NCBI RefSeq assembly: GCF_009730915.1
Contig: NC_052479.1
Location: 24,640,027-24,704,026, forward strand
Direction of reading: 5' to 3'
Length of the DNA: 64,000 bases
From: Dioscorea cayenensis subsp. rotundata
Taxonomy: Eukaryota; Streptophyta; Magnoliopsida; Dioscoreales; Dioscoreaceae
Shown here: one piece after another, positions 1 to 12,660 of the stretch
Layout: every line of letters starts with the position of its first letter
How positions within the stretch are numbered: position 1 is the stretch's first letter
Made by a program: the position numbers and the translations under genes
The notes under the pieces: model-generated
Database searches by the model: none
Seen by the model: the letters and a program-made list of their open reading frames with translations, nothing else
What the model was told of the DNA's origin: nothing

Positions 1-528
1 GAGCATGTGGGTTTTCATTGGCCAAACCATCAAATTAAACTGAATTCTGTACCACCCCGATTGTTCTTGCTTTAATCTCAAAATTATTTGTTAGCACTAT
101 CAGTGCTTGTACACTGAATTCTTCATTACTGAACTGTGGCCTCTCATAATCGGATAAGGTTCTTCTAGGCTTGGCCATAATAGAAGGTTCACTAGATTTA
201 ACCTGAATTTCTTGTTATCTTAAACTCTCGGCCCCTTCTCTTAACCTTCGATGCAAAGTCCTCTTAATCTCATTGTCGGCCTCTACTAAGTTTGCTTAAT
301 TTGCCCATGTCATAAGATGGGTACCTTGCACAATATTTAAGGCCAACACATAAAAAAATTGAAAAGATAGTAAGAAAAAGGAAACACAAATAAAAAAATG
401 AAGATATATGTACATAAACAATAAATAAAAAAACAAGATACACAAATAAACAAAACGATGGTTAAATCAACAAGCTCTAAGTTTCCCAAGTATTCCTCAT
501 TGGGTCCCTAGCAACAGTGCCAAAAACT
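1..528 (-). mobile_element. Element D1 internal region: PBS, leader and start of gag
   Basis: On the minus strand, sequence just inside the LTR at 529 reads as a primer-binding site (about 525-511, TGGCACTGTTGC core), a degenerate match to the 3' end of plant tRNA-Asp. A roughly 330-base AT-rich leader follows. A gag ORF opens with ATG at 178 and begins MAKPRRTLSDYERPQFSNEE. It is interrupted by one TAA just before the FDGLANENPHA stretch, which corresponds to the conserved FDGLADEDPNNHIENFLEV segment of Athila-type gag seen in the other elements here. The element continues left of the window. The rest of gag and any pol are out of view. Confidence 0.7.
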
Positions 529-1948
529 TGATGCGTGTGCAATCCGGCAAGTATACGGGTCGTCAAGTAATAACTCTTGCACAAGCACAAGAGGGTCATA
601 TTCCTTAGGGCCCAAGAATCTATTCATACTTCCTCTTTGCGTGTTGTTTAACCTATAACTTCAAGTGATATAATGAAATTACAAAGTAACAAATAGAATT
701 GTACTAAAATATCTACAGCGAAGGCAAACTACAGGTGATAACCAAGGAGGGAAAGTGGTCACGGATGAGATCCCCTTGGGGCTATGAAAGTGTGAAGGAT
801 GTTACAAATATCATGAAAATGGTAGTTTGGACCGAGAAAATCATAAGTTAGGCCAATCCAATGGTCACGGAAATTGACCCCTTAATTCGGTACGAGTTTT
901 GATATGGAATTTCTCATGACCAAAACCTCTTACGATTGCAATGAGGGTAATGGATTTCTCAATTTAGGGTCGAAACACGAACAAGGAACAACCCTAGAGT
1001 TGGAGGGGTATAAAATACCTAATGATCATGGCATATTCGTACATGTATCCCTTCCAAGATAGGTGTGTCTAATACAAGGGCAATGATCACACAACCTTGT
1101 ATAACCTAAAAATCGATACATAGAGTTCTCATGCATACCAATACCATGAAGTACACCAAGAATGGATAAAAAACACACCAAATGCAATAACCAAGTCATA
1201 ACATCCAATCTACACAAGTTCACCCCCAAGGTTCACCTGTATTTGGTGACCTTGGGGTTTAGTTGTTCTTATTAGCAACATACAAAATAGAATCTATGAA
1301 AGCAACTAAATAAAACAACACCAAAGTCCCTCAAAGATCAAAGGCTGAATGACACTTGGAATTCCCCATAGAAAGACTTCCCTCATCGTCTTCAATCCTC
1401 TAGAATGTACCCTAGGAGTAGATCTTGCCAAATCACACTCTCCCCATCAAATTCCATCTCGGAGATGCCCTCTCTTACCTTCTTCTACCTGAGATCGAAG
1501 ATGTTGGCGATGAGCTCCAAGAACAAGACTTCCTTCCTCTCTAAAGATGCCCTAAACTTTTAAAAGCTGATCTCGGGATGGCTTGCGGCCTGGCTCAAGG
1601 TCAGTAAACGGGCAATGAGGATCCTCTGAATTCTATAAAATTTCTAGTAAGTTGTTACAGTGACAGCTACAATAATGTTGCCCGTGAGGAGTTCCAGACT
1701 TAGAGTTTTTGTTCAAATTTTCATGCTTCAGGCTGCTAAATTGTTGATACAGTGCACCCGAGGCTCTAAAACATCATTTTTGGCATCAATTTCTTCTTGA
1801 ATCACATTGTCGAGCTCACCTGGTCTTCTTCTATGCCTATAATACGGAAGGAACCAATTAAACCATAAAAGGGCATCGATTCACCAAGAAAATACACAAG
1901 TTATACACAACAAATATGTATAAAATACATACATTTAGGTGTTTATTA
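529..1948 (-). repeat. 5' LTR of element D1 (family D)
   Basis: The segment runs from TGATGCGTGTGC to GTTTATTA on the plus strand, so the element reads right to left. The internal end abuts a PBS. It aligns by eye over its length with the LTR at 50322-51792: shared TCAAGTAATAACTCTTGC-like end, the GGTCACGGA runs, and the end TTTATACATATTT...CACCTAAATG. The outer end has TTA where the sister copy has TCA. D1 is inserted into the gag of element C, because C-type coding sequence resumes at about 1949. Confidence 0.75.
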
Positions 1949-2719
1949 ATATCATACAAGGATTCAGACTCTAACTATAGAAGGAAGGAGATATCACTCC
2001 TCAACTTGGTGATTTTCGCCGAAGGAAAATATCATGTAAGAAAAATTTCGGTTACCTGCTTCCATGTGGTAATAGACCCTTGAGGCAAGGAACTTAGCCA
2101 CTATTTGACCCTTCCTCTTAAAGAGAACAAAAATAGTCTAAGATAAATAACATCATTAGACACATTATTCACCTTGAAAGTATCGCAGATTTCCAAGAAA
2201 TTCTTTAAATGTTCATATGGGTCTTCATCCTGAAACCTATCAAACTACCACATCTGCTTCACCATCTGAATTAGGCTTTAACTCAAAATTGTTTGCCACA
2301 GGGGGACAAACGATGCTAGATTCCACTCATTCCAATTTGGTTGGGTAAAATTTAAAATACTTTGTTGTTGATTCTCAGCTATTTCTTCCTCTCGATTTAC
2401 TCCTATACTTACTTCCACAGACCCTGTGTCACTTAAATTAACTTGCCTCACTCTTCTTTGGAAATTTCTTTCAATCTCTAGATCAGGGCTTGCCAATAAA
2501 GATGAAGTGCTCCCTCGTTTCATATAATTGTCCCTACACAAGATAATATAGAACAAGTTTAAATCAAGATCCGGAAGTAAAATAAGAAAAGAAAGATAAG
2601 ACGAATGATCAAACTAACGAAAAGATATATTCACAAATATGAACAATAAAAACAAACTAGGTCACCAAAATCCTAATGTTTGTAAAAGTTGCCAGTCCCT
2701 GACAACGGCACCAAAAACT
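1949..2719 (-). pseudogene. Element C gag remnant with PBS
   Basis: On the minus strand a PBS (about 2713-2696, GGTGCCGTTGTCAGGGA) follows the LTR. A gag ORF opens at 2523 with MKRGSTSSLLASPDLEIERN. It continues with frame changes into the conserved gag segment (PYEHLKNFLEICDTFKVNNVSND, then WLSSLPQGSITTWKQ), which matches the Athila-type gag of the other elements. It is cut off at about 1949 by the insertion of element D1, and the rest of the element lies outside the window. Gag forms the virus-like particle of the retrotransposon; this copy is broken. Confidence 0.65.
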
Positions 2720-4036
2720 TGATGCACTTTCTCCAAGTATATAGATAGTAACAAGTAATAAAGTGGTACCCCATGAGGGACAGGGTTGTCGAACCACAGG
2801 GACTGAACTTCTAGTACTAATTGCACCTCTAATATCTAGTAGATCAAGAATTGGGTGGTAGAATCACTAAACAAGAGTAAAAAGATAAGGGCGAGACTAT
2901 TAGGCGGACTAGGATCGAGTTTTCAGCAATAAGAGAGCAAAGCTCGGGATGATTCCCATGTACTATAGATCCTTGCGGGTGCTCTAAAGCAATGTTTCAT
3001 CTACGGCTATCAAATACTCCAAGTTCTGCAAGTATAACTACGGGCTTTATACACGCAAAGTTTTGCAATTACACAAGGCAATCATAACTACGGTAATCCA
3101 CACTCCAAGTTTTGCACAAACATCTACACAAATCAATCATTCCAAGTTATGCAAACACATGAATAAACACAAGAACGCATCATAACTCTGTAGACACTAA
3201 ACACAAGTAGTCAAAGTATACTAAACAACATAGTTCAACATCCCGCAACACCGTGGACAGGTGGTTAGCCCCTCATGAATTCATATAACCGAGAAGAATG
3301 AAGGGATGCATTAAGGACAAAAATCATGATTTCCCCTTTTTATAAGATCTTCTTATTTGAACTTTAAAAGCTTCATGGATGAGCTAACTCCGCTTCCCTT
3401 GTGCCTCCAACTCAACTTTGATCCCCTTAGACGGTGTGGTGAAGCTTGATCATTGTCCTCATCAGTGCTCTCCAAATGGAGAAGAAAACCTTCAAACAAA
3501 GATGATATGAAACCCTAGATTTGGGAGTTAAAAAGGAACTTTCAGGCTCAACACAGCCTCAACACGGTCGTGCTCAGACTGTGCTCTTCTGTAGGACTTT
3601 TGAGTGAATCAACCAAGTGTCAGCCACAGAAAATCACGGGGAGAGAACAACCGTGCTCTGCCCATGCTTTGCTTGAGTAGGATCGTGCAAGGATCACACT
3701 GGTTGTGCTTCCCCTGTGAGTAGAATATGCTTCAATTAGAGAAAATCATAGGAAAGAAGCATGACCGTGCTCCGACCGTGCTTGGCTTGGATGCACCCCC
3801 ATTCTTGGTCAGCTACTCGGGCATCTTCAGATAGTGATAATTATGGGGACAGAGCACAACCGTGCTCTGCCCATGCTTGGTTTGGATACTTAGAAAAACT
3901 TTGCATTCTCAATATAACATTAAATAGTATAAATAAATATACCCAGAATAGCATTGAATATATCCAAAATGTGCTAAAAGACAATCAAAAGAATGAATTA
4001 GGAGTAAGTAAAACTTGATATGAATTGCACTCATCA
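2720..4036 (-). repeat. 5' LTR of element C (family C)
   Basis: TGATGCACTTTCTCC at the internal end and GCACTCATCA at the outer end give TG...CA termini, with the PBS directly inside. The sequence resembles the solo LTR at 18194-19558 in reverse: shared TGATGAGTGCAATTCATAT-like start, shared TTACTTGTTACTATCTATA-like end, and several GCACGGTCGTGCTC-type palindromes between 3549 and 3880. The outer end abuts a family E LTR fragment, so element C inserted into that fragment. Confidence 0.75.
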
Positions 4037-4331
4037 ATAAGCATACCCACAAGGTCCTCTAGAATCTACTTACTACCTTAAGGATGGCCGTAAGCGGCCT
4101 GTAAGGGACCCACTTTTCCTTGTCCTTATTCAAATGATGCCGAGAGAGCTCCAACTTCATCGTTTAAGGTCTGAAATGCTTATTTTGGCTTCCTTTAGTC
4201 TTGAAATGCTATCTTAAGCGTAAGAATCTAAACCACACTATATTTAGCATCAAATTCCATAATATGATTCTAATACATGGCAAATAAGTTTACAAAATGA
4301 TATGAAATATATGAACATTTTACACTTATCA
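4037..4331 (-). repeat. Minus-strand fragment of a family E LTR
   Basis: The plus-strand text ending ATGAACATTTTACACTTATCA is the reverse complement of the start of the LTR at 4429. The same fragment recurs at 24518-24752 and 24753-24977, with shared CCGAGAGAGCTCCAACTTC and AATTCCATAATATGATTCTAATACATG runs. It lies head to head with the plus-strand E LTR 97 bases away. Element C interrupts its other side. Confidence 0.6.
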
Positions 4332-4428
4332 CTCTGATTTGGCTCTGAATCCTCCTTACGGGCATAAACATGCTCGAAAGGTTTCTAGAAACTTGTTATG
4401 CCAATAAGATCGGTTGTAACCTGCCCGT

Positions 4429-5580
4429 TGATGAGTGTATAATGCTTATATATTTTAAATCAATTTGTACACTCAATTGGCATGCATTAGACCCCTATTA
4501 TGGGATTCAATGCTAAATATTGTGTGTTTTGCATCAACAGGCTTAGGGCAGTGCTTCAAGATGAGGAAGAGTTAAAGAAAGTTTGGAGCTTGCTCGGCAT
4601 CATTGTATTAAGGATGAGGCAAACTGGGTGGCTTACAGGTAGCTTACGGTCATCCTCACAGCCAAGTTAGAGGACCTTACGGGCAAGGCTTATGGATGTA
4701 AGAATGGCCGTAAAGACCATCCCGAGGAGCTTACGACCACAGTATATGCCCATAAGGGCAGTCACAAGATGCAGAACAGTGAGACTTGTGGTCCATCGTT
4801 TAAGGCCGTAAGCGAGACCGTAATGAAATCAGAAGACCTTACAGATGGGTCTTATGACCGTAATTCATCCCATAAGGCTCACGATAATCTTCCCTAACTT
4901 CCTTACGGCCAAGCCCTTATGCCCGTAAGCAGTCGGGTATAAATAGAACTTAAGAGGATTTCTAGGGCATCATCTATTCTATCTCTCTATTCTTTGGGCG
5001 ATTCTTCGGAGCGATATTGAGGAAGAAAAGGGCCGCATTTCAAGGACCTTAAGCAAGATTTGGAAAGGGATTTGACCCGACATTTAAGGTGATTGAAGAT
5101 CATAGCCGTTAAGCTCATTTTGGCCGCACGTGGAGTCTACCTTGGTAACTCTATTTCCAAGGGATTGACAAAGGATTTTCATGGATCCTATGTTTAGCTT
5201 TATTCTTTGTATCTTGAATACTTGCTCACCATTAATGAAGGGCTAATTTGTATGTGTTTGGGCATAGTTGAGCTCTAAGGTTCATATTTTATGACTTTGG
5301 TTGTTAGATCTCTTATGCTTTAATTGATTTATCCTTTGTAATCAAATCTATTTGAGTCTAATTGTGTGAATGAGGACCCCAATGGTCACATAGGTGGATT
5401 GTGCTAATACTTCCTCCTAGATATCACAACCTAGTCTACGAAATGGAGAGTTGTTGTATAAAATATGAATACAAAAATAAATAAAAGAAAGACTATATCT
5501 CTCTTTGTTATGTGGAACTAGCCTCCCAAGGCCAACGAGCATCTGGTAAACCTTTGGGAGAAGAACCTTTTTTGTATGAA
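4429..5580 (+). repeat. 5' LTR of element E (3' boundary unresolved)
   Basis: It starts TGATGAGTGTATAATGC, the same terminus as the E fragments elsewhere. From about 4640 to 4930 it carries many CTTACGGGCGTAAG/CTTACGGCCGTAAG-type palindromes. A TATA box (TATAAATAG, 4938-4946) follows immediately. The downstream half is plausible R-U5 but no TG...CA end or PBS was found, so the end is a guess. This LTR and the gag at 6220 belong to the old host element of the left stack. Confidence 0.55.
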
Positions 5581-6219
5581 TGTTCTTTATTTGTAATATA
5601 TTATTGCCATGATTGTTTGTTTGGTTTCATTCTATTGTTTTCATGTTCAACCTACAATGGATGGATTGAGTAGGTTTTGATTATTGAATGATGTTTGTAT
5701 GGCGGGATGCTTGCATGCATCTGCCAAACGGAGAGTTGTTGTATAAAACACAAAATGCGAAAATAAATGAAAGAAAGACTATAAACAAAATTCACTATGG
5801 CACACCATATAAGCAAATGAAGGTCGTAAATGGCAATAAAAAAAAGTGGCTTCGGGCGAGAAATAACTCGGGAGAAGAACAAGTAAGGATGAAAACTGAA
5901 CTTTAAGTGCAATGTTGGCTAGGTTTCGTCCACTAGACTCGAGAGTCGACTACCCCGGAACCTTCATGGTGTAGCCCTAATCTAGTACGGGTTCCTTCAT
6001 CTCGAAGATACCCCTACTGGAGCCTAAAGATGTGTGTGATCTTCGATAAATTCTTCCATTTATGTTTAACAAAGCTTAATAATGCTCTAGATGATCCTCT
6101 GTTGTCTTGAAACAATAATAACAAATAAAAGGTGTAAAAGGCATCGGAGTCATAGAAATATGCATGAAACTGCATAAAATATATATAACAAAAGTGATGT
6201 ATTTAGATAATTATTAGAT
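5581..6219. other. Unresolved segment between E LTR and E gag
   Basis: This stretch should hold the end of the E LTR, the PBS and the start of gag, but none is recognisable. It contains a second copy (about 5725-5782) of a sequence at about 5442-5498 (GGAGAGTTGTTGTATAAAA...GAAAGAAAGACTAT), so it has been rearranged. The overlapping ORFs on both strands at 5652-5912 show no family resemblance and are not called as genes. Confidence 0.4.
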
Positions 6220-8208
6220 TGCTTAAAGTTTGTGATATGTTGAAGATCAACAATGTTTCTGACAACGCGATTAGATTCCCCTTGTTTCCAATCTCATTAA
6301 AGGGAAGAGCTAATCAGTGGCTCCAAGTCCTTCCTTGAGCATCTATCACTACAAGGAGCAGCTTGTTAAAGCATTCTTGGCTCTGTATTTCCCTGCAATG
6401 AGAAAGACCAAAGTTGCGATAAGAGATTATAGCATATGCACAGTTGGACACTGAATCATTATTTGAGGCATGGAAGAGACTTAAAGATTTGTTGAGGAAA
6501 TGCCCACATCACAACCTCCTGAAATGGATGGAAGTTCATATATTTCATCAAGGCCTTAATTAGAGTAAAAGGTAGCTCATAGTATCGGCAGCAGGAGGAT
6601 CACTTGGTAGTAAGACCCCGGAGGTGGCCAAACATTTAATTGAAGAAATAGCCATAAACAATTATCAGTGGAATTCAAGAGGCAAATCAGTTGCCAAGCC
6701 ATCTGGGATGATTGAAGTAAATAAGGTCATATCACTAGCAGCCCAGGTGGAGGCATTGAGTAGGAAGATTGATAGCTTGTGTACAAAAATTCAGCTGTAG
6801 TCATAGCTAGCTTCTGATACTTGCAAGGGAGGACACGCTCCTTCAAACTATTCCATTGTAGGGGTGACACATGGACTTGTCGAACAATTGCATTTTGTCA
6901 GTAGTGCCCCCAGACAATAAGGGAATCCATACAGTGGCACGTATAATCCTAGATGGCGGAATCATCCCAAATTTCTCTTGGAAAGGTCAAGGACAATAGC
7001 AGAAACCCCACCAGGGTTTCTTCCTCACCAATAGAATGACAAGAGACACGCATTGGAGGAAGTGCTTACTCGTTTTATTCAGAGTACGGACATCAAGTTC
7101 CAACAGTCCGACAATAAGTTACAGAGCATAGAGGCATCATTGAGAAACCAATAGGATTCTCTTCAGAACTTGGAGAACCAAGTGGATAGATTGCCAAATT
7201 ATTGTCTAAGTGACCTTAAAGAAGACTACCAAGTAACACCAAAGCCAATCCCCATGAGCATCTCAAGGCAATCACTCTTCGGAGTGGTAAAGAGTTGGGG
7301 ATGGGTAGTGAGAAGGTGATGGAGAAGGAAAAAAAGCCAGAAATTAAAATCATTAAGAGTTTGAAATGAGAAAGCGCACCTACTCTGAGTGTTGAGAAGA
7401 GTGCACCACTACTAGTAAAAGCGAATGTTCTCCACCTCCGCTATCCATCCAAGATGAGGAATGATCATACGGATGAACAATTCAAGAGATTTCTAGACTT
7501 GCTGAAGTAATTACACATCGATGTACCATTTGTGGAAACCTTTTCCCAAATGCCAAAGTATGCTAAGTTTCTCAAGGACTTATTAACAAACAACTGGAAA
7601 CTTGAGGAGGTATCTACGGTGACATTTAGTGAAGGGAGTTCGGAATTGTTTCAAAACCAGCTACTAAGGAAGTCAAAAGATCCAGGGAGTTTTACTATTC
7701 CTTCTAACATCGGTGATTTGGTTGATGAAAAGCTCAAGTGGATTTACGTGCTAGTATCAATGTAATGCTATACACTATGTTTAGGAAACTTAGACTATGT
7801 GCCCTTAAACTGACTATGTGACATTACAACTAACGGACCACTCCATTAGACATCCTAGGGGAATCATAGACGACATTTTTTTGGTTAAGGTTGACTTGTT
7901 CATTTTTCTGGTAGATTTTGTGATTCTAGATGTAGACGAGGATGTTGAAGTGCCCCTCATTCTTAGTAGGCCATTCCTAGCCACCTCCCAAGCCCTCATT
8001 GATGTTAGTAACTATAAAATGACACTTAGGGTTTACGGATGAGGAAGTTAGTTTTGCTTTATCCGATGTAATGAAAACATCCCTCTACTTTTGATGATAC
8101 ATACTACTACGTTGATGGAACTGACTCACTTGTTGATGAATGTTTGTAGGAAATTATGCAAAAAGGGGCCTATCGAGGAGTCATTAGATGACCCTTACAC
8201 TGAGGATA
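6220..8208 (+). pseudogene. Element E gag-protease remnant, 5' part
   Basis: Translated in pieces, this reads as Athila-type gag: VCDMLKINNVSDNAIRF, then GSLGSKTPEVAKHLIEEIAI, then a degraded zinc-knuckle region (CKGGHAPSN), then a QNLENQVDRL coiled-coil-like stretch. The clearest frame at 7532-7765 matches the ETFSQMPKYAKFLKDLLTN segment seen in elements A and G. The frame at 7818-8042 matches the C-terminal part of the retropepsin-like domain (DVDEDVEVPLILSRPFL). Numerous stops and frameshifts make it non-functional. The reading is interrupted at 8208 by element A and resumes at 17811. Confidence 0.7.
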
Positions 8209-10041
8209 TGATAAGTGCTTTGTGAATTAGTAATACGAAGTATTCTTTTCTTGCGTTGAGCATTACTTTTATCAGGTTTTAGCGCTAATACATGTGTATT
8301 TGTGTTACTTTAGTGCATGTAGAGTTGTGGAGCCAAATATGTAAGAAAGAAGCCAATGTACATCGTGAATGCTCTATTTGATGATATCTTGGAAGGAACA
8401 AATGCGAAGACATAAGTTGGGTTCAAAGATACGAGAATGTGTGCCAACCTCCGTGTATTCAAGCAATTACAATGAGTTGGAGGGGCACGAAGACAGAGAC
8501 ATTTGCGTATCCTGACTTGTGCAATGATATCAAGTTCTTCACCAATGAGACTTTTGATTGAAGAAGCGACGCGATCTACGGCATAAATGTGTGCCCGTTT
8601 ATATTGGCTCGATGAAAAGTGTGAATCGGGACTGTAGCAAATCACTTTAGCAAATCATTGTAGCAGTTACTGTTCACATCCCCCAAAAAATCAGAATTCC
8701 AGAGAATCCACATGCCCGTGTTGATATTCTAAAGGGGAGTGTGGAACCTCCACACGGCCATGTGGATGCCCGTTTTCAGCCTATTTAAAGCCGCGATTCA
8801 GCCAGATTTCAGGATCCTTCTTTCCATGTTTTCTCTATCTTTGAGAGGCTGTGGCTAGGGTTTAGAGAGGTATTGGCAAGGCTTTTTGGAGTGATTCTAC
8901 GGCTTTAACACCGCATTCCTCTTGGAAGATAGTTATTGGGGGAGCTTTTGTTGGTACCGATCCGGTGAGGTGTGCCCTAGGCTTGACGAGGGAACCTTTG
9001 GAGAGGACAAGACTACTCCACAAGACCATCGACATGACTACTGAGCGGGTTTTCCTATGGATTACTTGTTTTTACTTTCAATTTTACTATTGATTGTATC
9101 TTGCTCCATGGAGAGCGAAACTCCTAATGGGTACTTAGATTTGTGAACCCTAGGATGTATTTATTTCATTAACCTTTTATTATACTTTCCTTAATTGATG
9201 TTTTAATTGAGTTCAATTCTTGAATGCTTGCTAAATGATTTCTCCCTTAGAGTGACACTAGGGTTGAGAGCTCACATTGGTAATCTTTGTGAGTGAGTGA
9301 CACACCACGAGGGTTCGACAAAGCTAGATTGGAGGGGGTCAAGAAGGTGAGTCGAGAGGTAGCGGAGCGTTCCGTTTCCCCTCCAGTGTGATTTATTCTA
9401 TCTCCATTTCCTAGATTTCTTTGCGGTCATAATAGAGTGAAGTACTAATAGAGGAACTCCGCTGGGGCTTAGTTGTGCGAGCAATAGAGTGAAGCGTTGA
9501 AGTAATCCTTAGTATTTGGTGCTTAATTGTGACTAGTGGCTTTTTGCCTGGACCAAAGGGTTAGGTCTACATACAAGAATAGGTTTATCACTTGGAATTT
9601 TTAGAACATCTTGCAACTTTGCACTGTGTGAGGTGTTGAGAATGGTCAATTTCTCCACCGGGGCATAATGTAGAGTTAGTCACGAATGACTTTAGGTTTG
9701 GGACCGTGTATCTTAGGATGTCCACGACTCATTGAGCATTAGTTAGGAAGCATAATAGTTAGTTTTGCACTTGAAGCGATAATTCTGGGTGGAACAATAT
9801 CCGAGTACCCCACTTCTTATCGATTGCTTTTCCTCTCACTTATTTGTGCCTCTCTTTCTTATTTCTTTTATTTTGTCTACATTACATCTTATCAACACAA
9901 TCATTGTTTCATCTTCGCTTTGTTAAGTACCAATCTTGGTGTTTCTATTCCCTACTCCCTGAGGATACGATACCCACTCACTTGAGATTTATTACTTTGA
10001 TAAATCCGTGCACTTGCGGGTCACACGCAAGGGGTGTGTCA
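8209..10041 (+). repeat. 5' LTR of element A
   Basis: Begins TGATAAGTGCTTTG and ends GGGTGTGTCA. The TATA-like box is at 8782-8790 (TATTTAAAG), just downstream of the CACGG-type palindromes, so U3 is about 0.6 kb and the transcribed R-U5 part about 1.2 kb. The long downstream part carries the AACTCCGCTGGGGCTTAGTTG block found in every A-type LTR of the window. ORFs predicted inside it (for example at 8310-8645 on the minus strand and 9844-10050) are by-products. Confidence 0.85.
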
Positions 10042-10047
10042 AGTTTT

Positions 10048-10065
10048 TAATGCCGTTGCCGGGGA
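10048..10065 (+). promoter_or_regulatory. Primer-binding site of element A (tRNA-Asp type)
   Basis: Seven bases after the LTR end comes TGCCGTTGCCGGGGA (10051-10065). It is complementary to the 3' end of plant tRNA-Asp, the primer known for Athila-type elements. The first bases (expected TGGCGCC) are altered, so the copy is degraded at its 5' side. Confidence 0.75.
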
Positions 10066-10188
10066 ATAGGCATTTAGAGATACTTTGCATTTTGCTATCT
10101 TAGCTATTCATTCATTCATTCTATTTTACTTCTCCTTATTCTATCATCGTTCTGATTTGTTTTCTTTCTTTTGGTGCAGTTCCAGGTT

Positions 10189-12660
10189 ATGACCCGAGGG
10201 AACCCTTTGATATTCATTGAAGGAGATCCTGAACTTGAACGTACACTTAGAAGAAGGGGTAAAGAACCTGTGCAAAAATCATCCAATCAAGCTGAAATAG
10301 AAATTGAAGGGTCAGACAATATGCCAGAGCAGAAATAAACAACAGAGAACACTTTCCGACTATGCCAGACCCTCAATTTTGGGCACACAATCCAGATAAT
10401 TCAGCAGTCAGCTCAGTTCAATGGTTTGGCCGATGAGAATCTAAACAATCATATCGAAAACTTCTTGGAAGTTTGTGATATGCTGAAGATCAACGGAGTT
10501 TCAGATGATGCTATCAGATTTAGGGCTTTCCCTTTCTCTCTCAAAGGAAGAGCCAAGCAGTGGCTTCATTCCTTACCAAAACATCCATCACGACTTGTAA
10601 TGAGATGGTCGAAGCTTTTCTTGCAAGATATTTCCCTCCGGGAAATTCGGCAAAGCTTCATAATGAGATATCATCGTTTGTTTAGATGGAACTTGAATCC
10701 TTGTTTGAGATATGGGAGCGATTCAATGATCTCTTGCGGAAGTATCCACAATACAGATTTCCTGAATGGATGATCATTCAAACTTTTTTACAATGGGTTG
10801 AATCCAAGTACAAGACAACTTTTAGATGCCGCGTAGGAGGTACAATGGGGAGTAAGACCCCTGATGTAGCCCGACAGTTGGTAGAAGAAATGGCCATGAA
10901 TAGCTACCAATGGAATGCAAGGGAGAGGAAGAAATTAGCCGGAGTCCATGAAACTGATGCGGTTACATCTTTGGTAGCCCAAGTAGAGGTATTGAGCAAG
11001 AAATTGGATACATTAACTTCACCGAGGGTGGCCGCTATCACAAGTTGTGATGGTTGTGGGGGTTCACATATGCCGTCAGATTGTCCTATTTCGATTGCTA
11101 CTTCAGCCATGACTGAATAAGTAGACTTTGTGGACAATTCAGGAAGAGTATAAGGTAATCCTTATAGCAACACCTACAACCAAGGGTGGAGGAACTACAC
11201 CAATTTCTCATAGAGTAACCAAGGGCAGCAAAAGGCCATAGCACCACTGGGTTTTCAACAACAACAAGCCCCAAACATGGAAAATAGAGTTTTAGGCTTG
11301 GAGACCCGGATGACTGATTTAGAGAAAGCTTTGACCAGATTTGTTCAATTATCGGATACATGCTTTCCATCGGTCGAGGCTACACTTCACAACCACACCG
11401 CTTCATTGCATAATTTAGAGAATCAAGTGGGGCAAATTGCGAAGTCTCTATCGGAGACACCATAAGAAAGCTTACTGAGTAACACCGAGACCAATCCACG
11501 AGAACATGTGAAGGCGATCACTTTGAGAAGTGGTCGTGAGGTCGAGGGTAGGCTTCCAAGTGAGAAGACCAATGTTGAAGCACTCGAGGTCGTGGAGGTT
11601 GAGGAGAGAGCAAACAAAGAGACAGAGGTGGTATCCCCACCTTATAAGTTAAGAATTCCTTATCCTTCAAGATTTAAGAATGACCAAAATGATGAGCAAT
11701 ACAAGAAGTTCTTGGGTCTATTCAAGCAATTGCACATTAACATTCCTTTTGTGGAGACGTTGTCTCAAATGCCTCGGTATGCTAAGTTCTTGAAAGATCT
11801 TTTGACCAACAAGAGGAAGTTGGAAGAGAGTGCATCGGTGATTCTAAATGCCTCTTGTTCGGCGGTGTTGCAAATGAATATGCCGAACAAGAAGAAAGAC
11901 CCCGGAAGCTTCATCATAACGTGCAACATTGGCAATTTGGGTGAAGAAATAGAATTGGCGGATTCAGGGGCCAGAATCAATGTCATGCAATATTTTTTCT
12001 TTTAGAGGCTAGGCATGGGACAGCCTAGGCCCGCTTGGATGATATTACAATTGGTAGACCAAATGGTGAGACATCCGAGGGGCATCATTGAAAATGTGCT
12101 TGTCAAAGTTGACAAGTATATATTTCCGGTAGACTTCATAGTGTTGGATGTCGATGAGGATGCGGATGTTCCTTTGATACTTGGGAGGCCTTTCTTGCGC
12201 ACTTTTAAGGCACTGATCGACATAGACGGTGGGGAGTTGACACTGAAGGTGGATGACGACAAGTTGACCTACCACTTCACCGAAATGTGCAGAAAATGTT
12301 GAATCCGGATACGTACGAGGGGTTGCTAGACCAAGAAGTGGAGGTGGAAGAAGTATTAGTGCTTGGTCTGGAGGAGAAAGTACCATCTATCCCAGGGATT
12401 ATGAAGAAGGTGCTCTAAAAGATGAAGCGGGCAAGGAGACGCCACAAGAAAAGCCCCAAGGCTGTTGGGGATGTGCAAGAACGGAACAAGAGTGACAAAC
12501 CCTTGGGCGGTAACAAGCTCGACAACTCCCTCTCTACCTTCAAAAGATTATGTCATCATTCTTCCAAGTCATGGGTAAGAGGGAAAACTTCATCTATGAG
12601 CCTCCGTGCGGTAAGGCGAGGTACATCAAGCTAAGTGACATTAAACAAGGGCTTCTTGGT
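10189..12660 (+). pseudogene. Element A gag with retropepsin-like domain (broken)
   Basis: The ORF opens with ATG at 10189 (MTRGNPLIFIEGDPELERTL). An indel near 10333 puts a TAA at 10336-10338. The main gag then follows: FNGLADENLNNHIENFLEVC, GRAKQWLHSLP, and after another frame change GTMGSKTPDVARQLVEEM. A zinc knuckle Cys-x2-Cys-x3-His-x4-Cys lies at 11046-11084. Further on is a retropepsin-like domain with Asp-Ser-Gly at 11961-11969, a stop at 12003-12005, and the typical LILGRPFL segment near 12175 in the frame 12015-12302. The C-terminal tail to about 12660 ends near GLLGRQPKFF. No polymerase follows. Gag packages the RNA and the protease matures it; this copy could make neither intact. 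Confidence 0.8.

Noticed and set aside
5652..5912. Overlapping ORFs on both strands after the E LTR
   Set aside because: No family resemblance; the region is rearranged and includes a local duplication.
10048..10065. A tRNA-Asp gene fragment
   Set aside because: Only the complement of the tRNA 3' end is present, directly after an LTR, which is the expected primer-binding site.
10321..10340. A shared early stop in gag of A and G, as if a programmed readthrough site
   Set aside because: The lesions differ: an indel gives TAA in A, and a substitution gives TAG in G, at different codons, so independent decay is simpler.
10904..11137. Minus-strand ORFs across element A gag (also at 11098-11370, 11765-11986 and 12045-12386)
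   Set aside because: Antisense shadows of the gag and protease frames.
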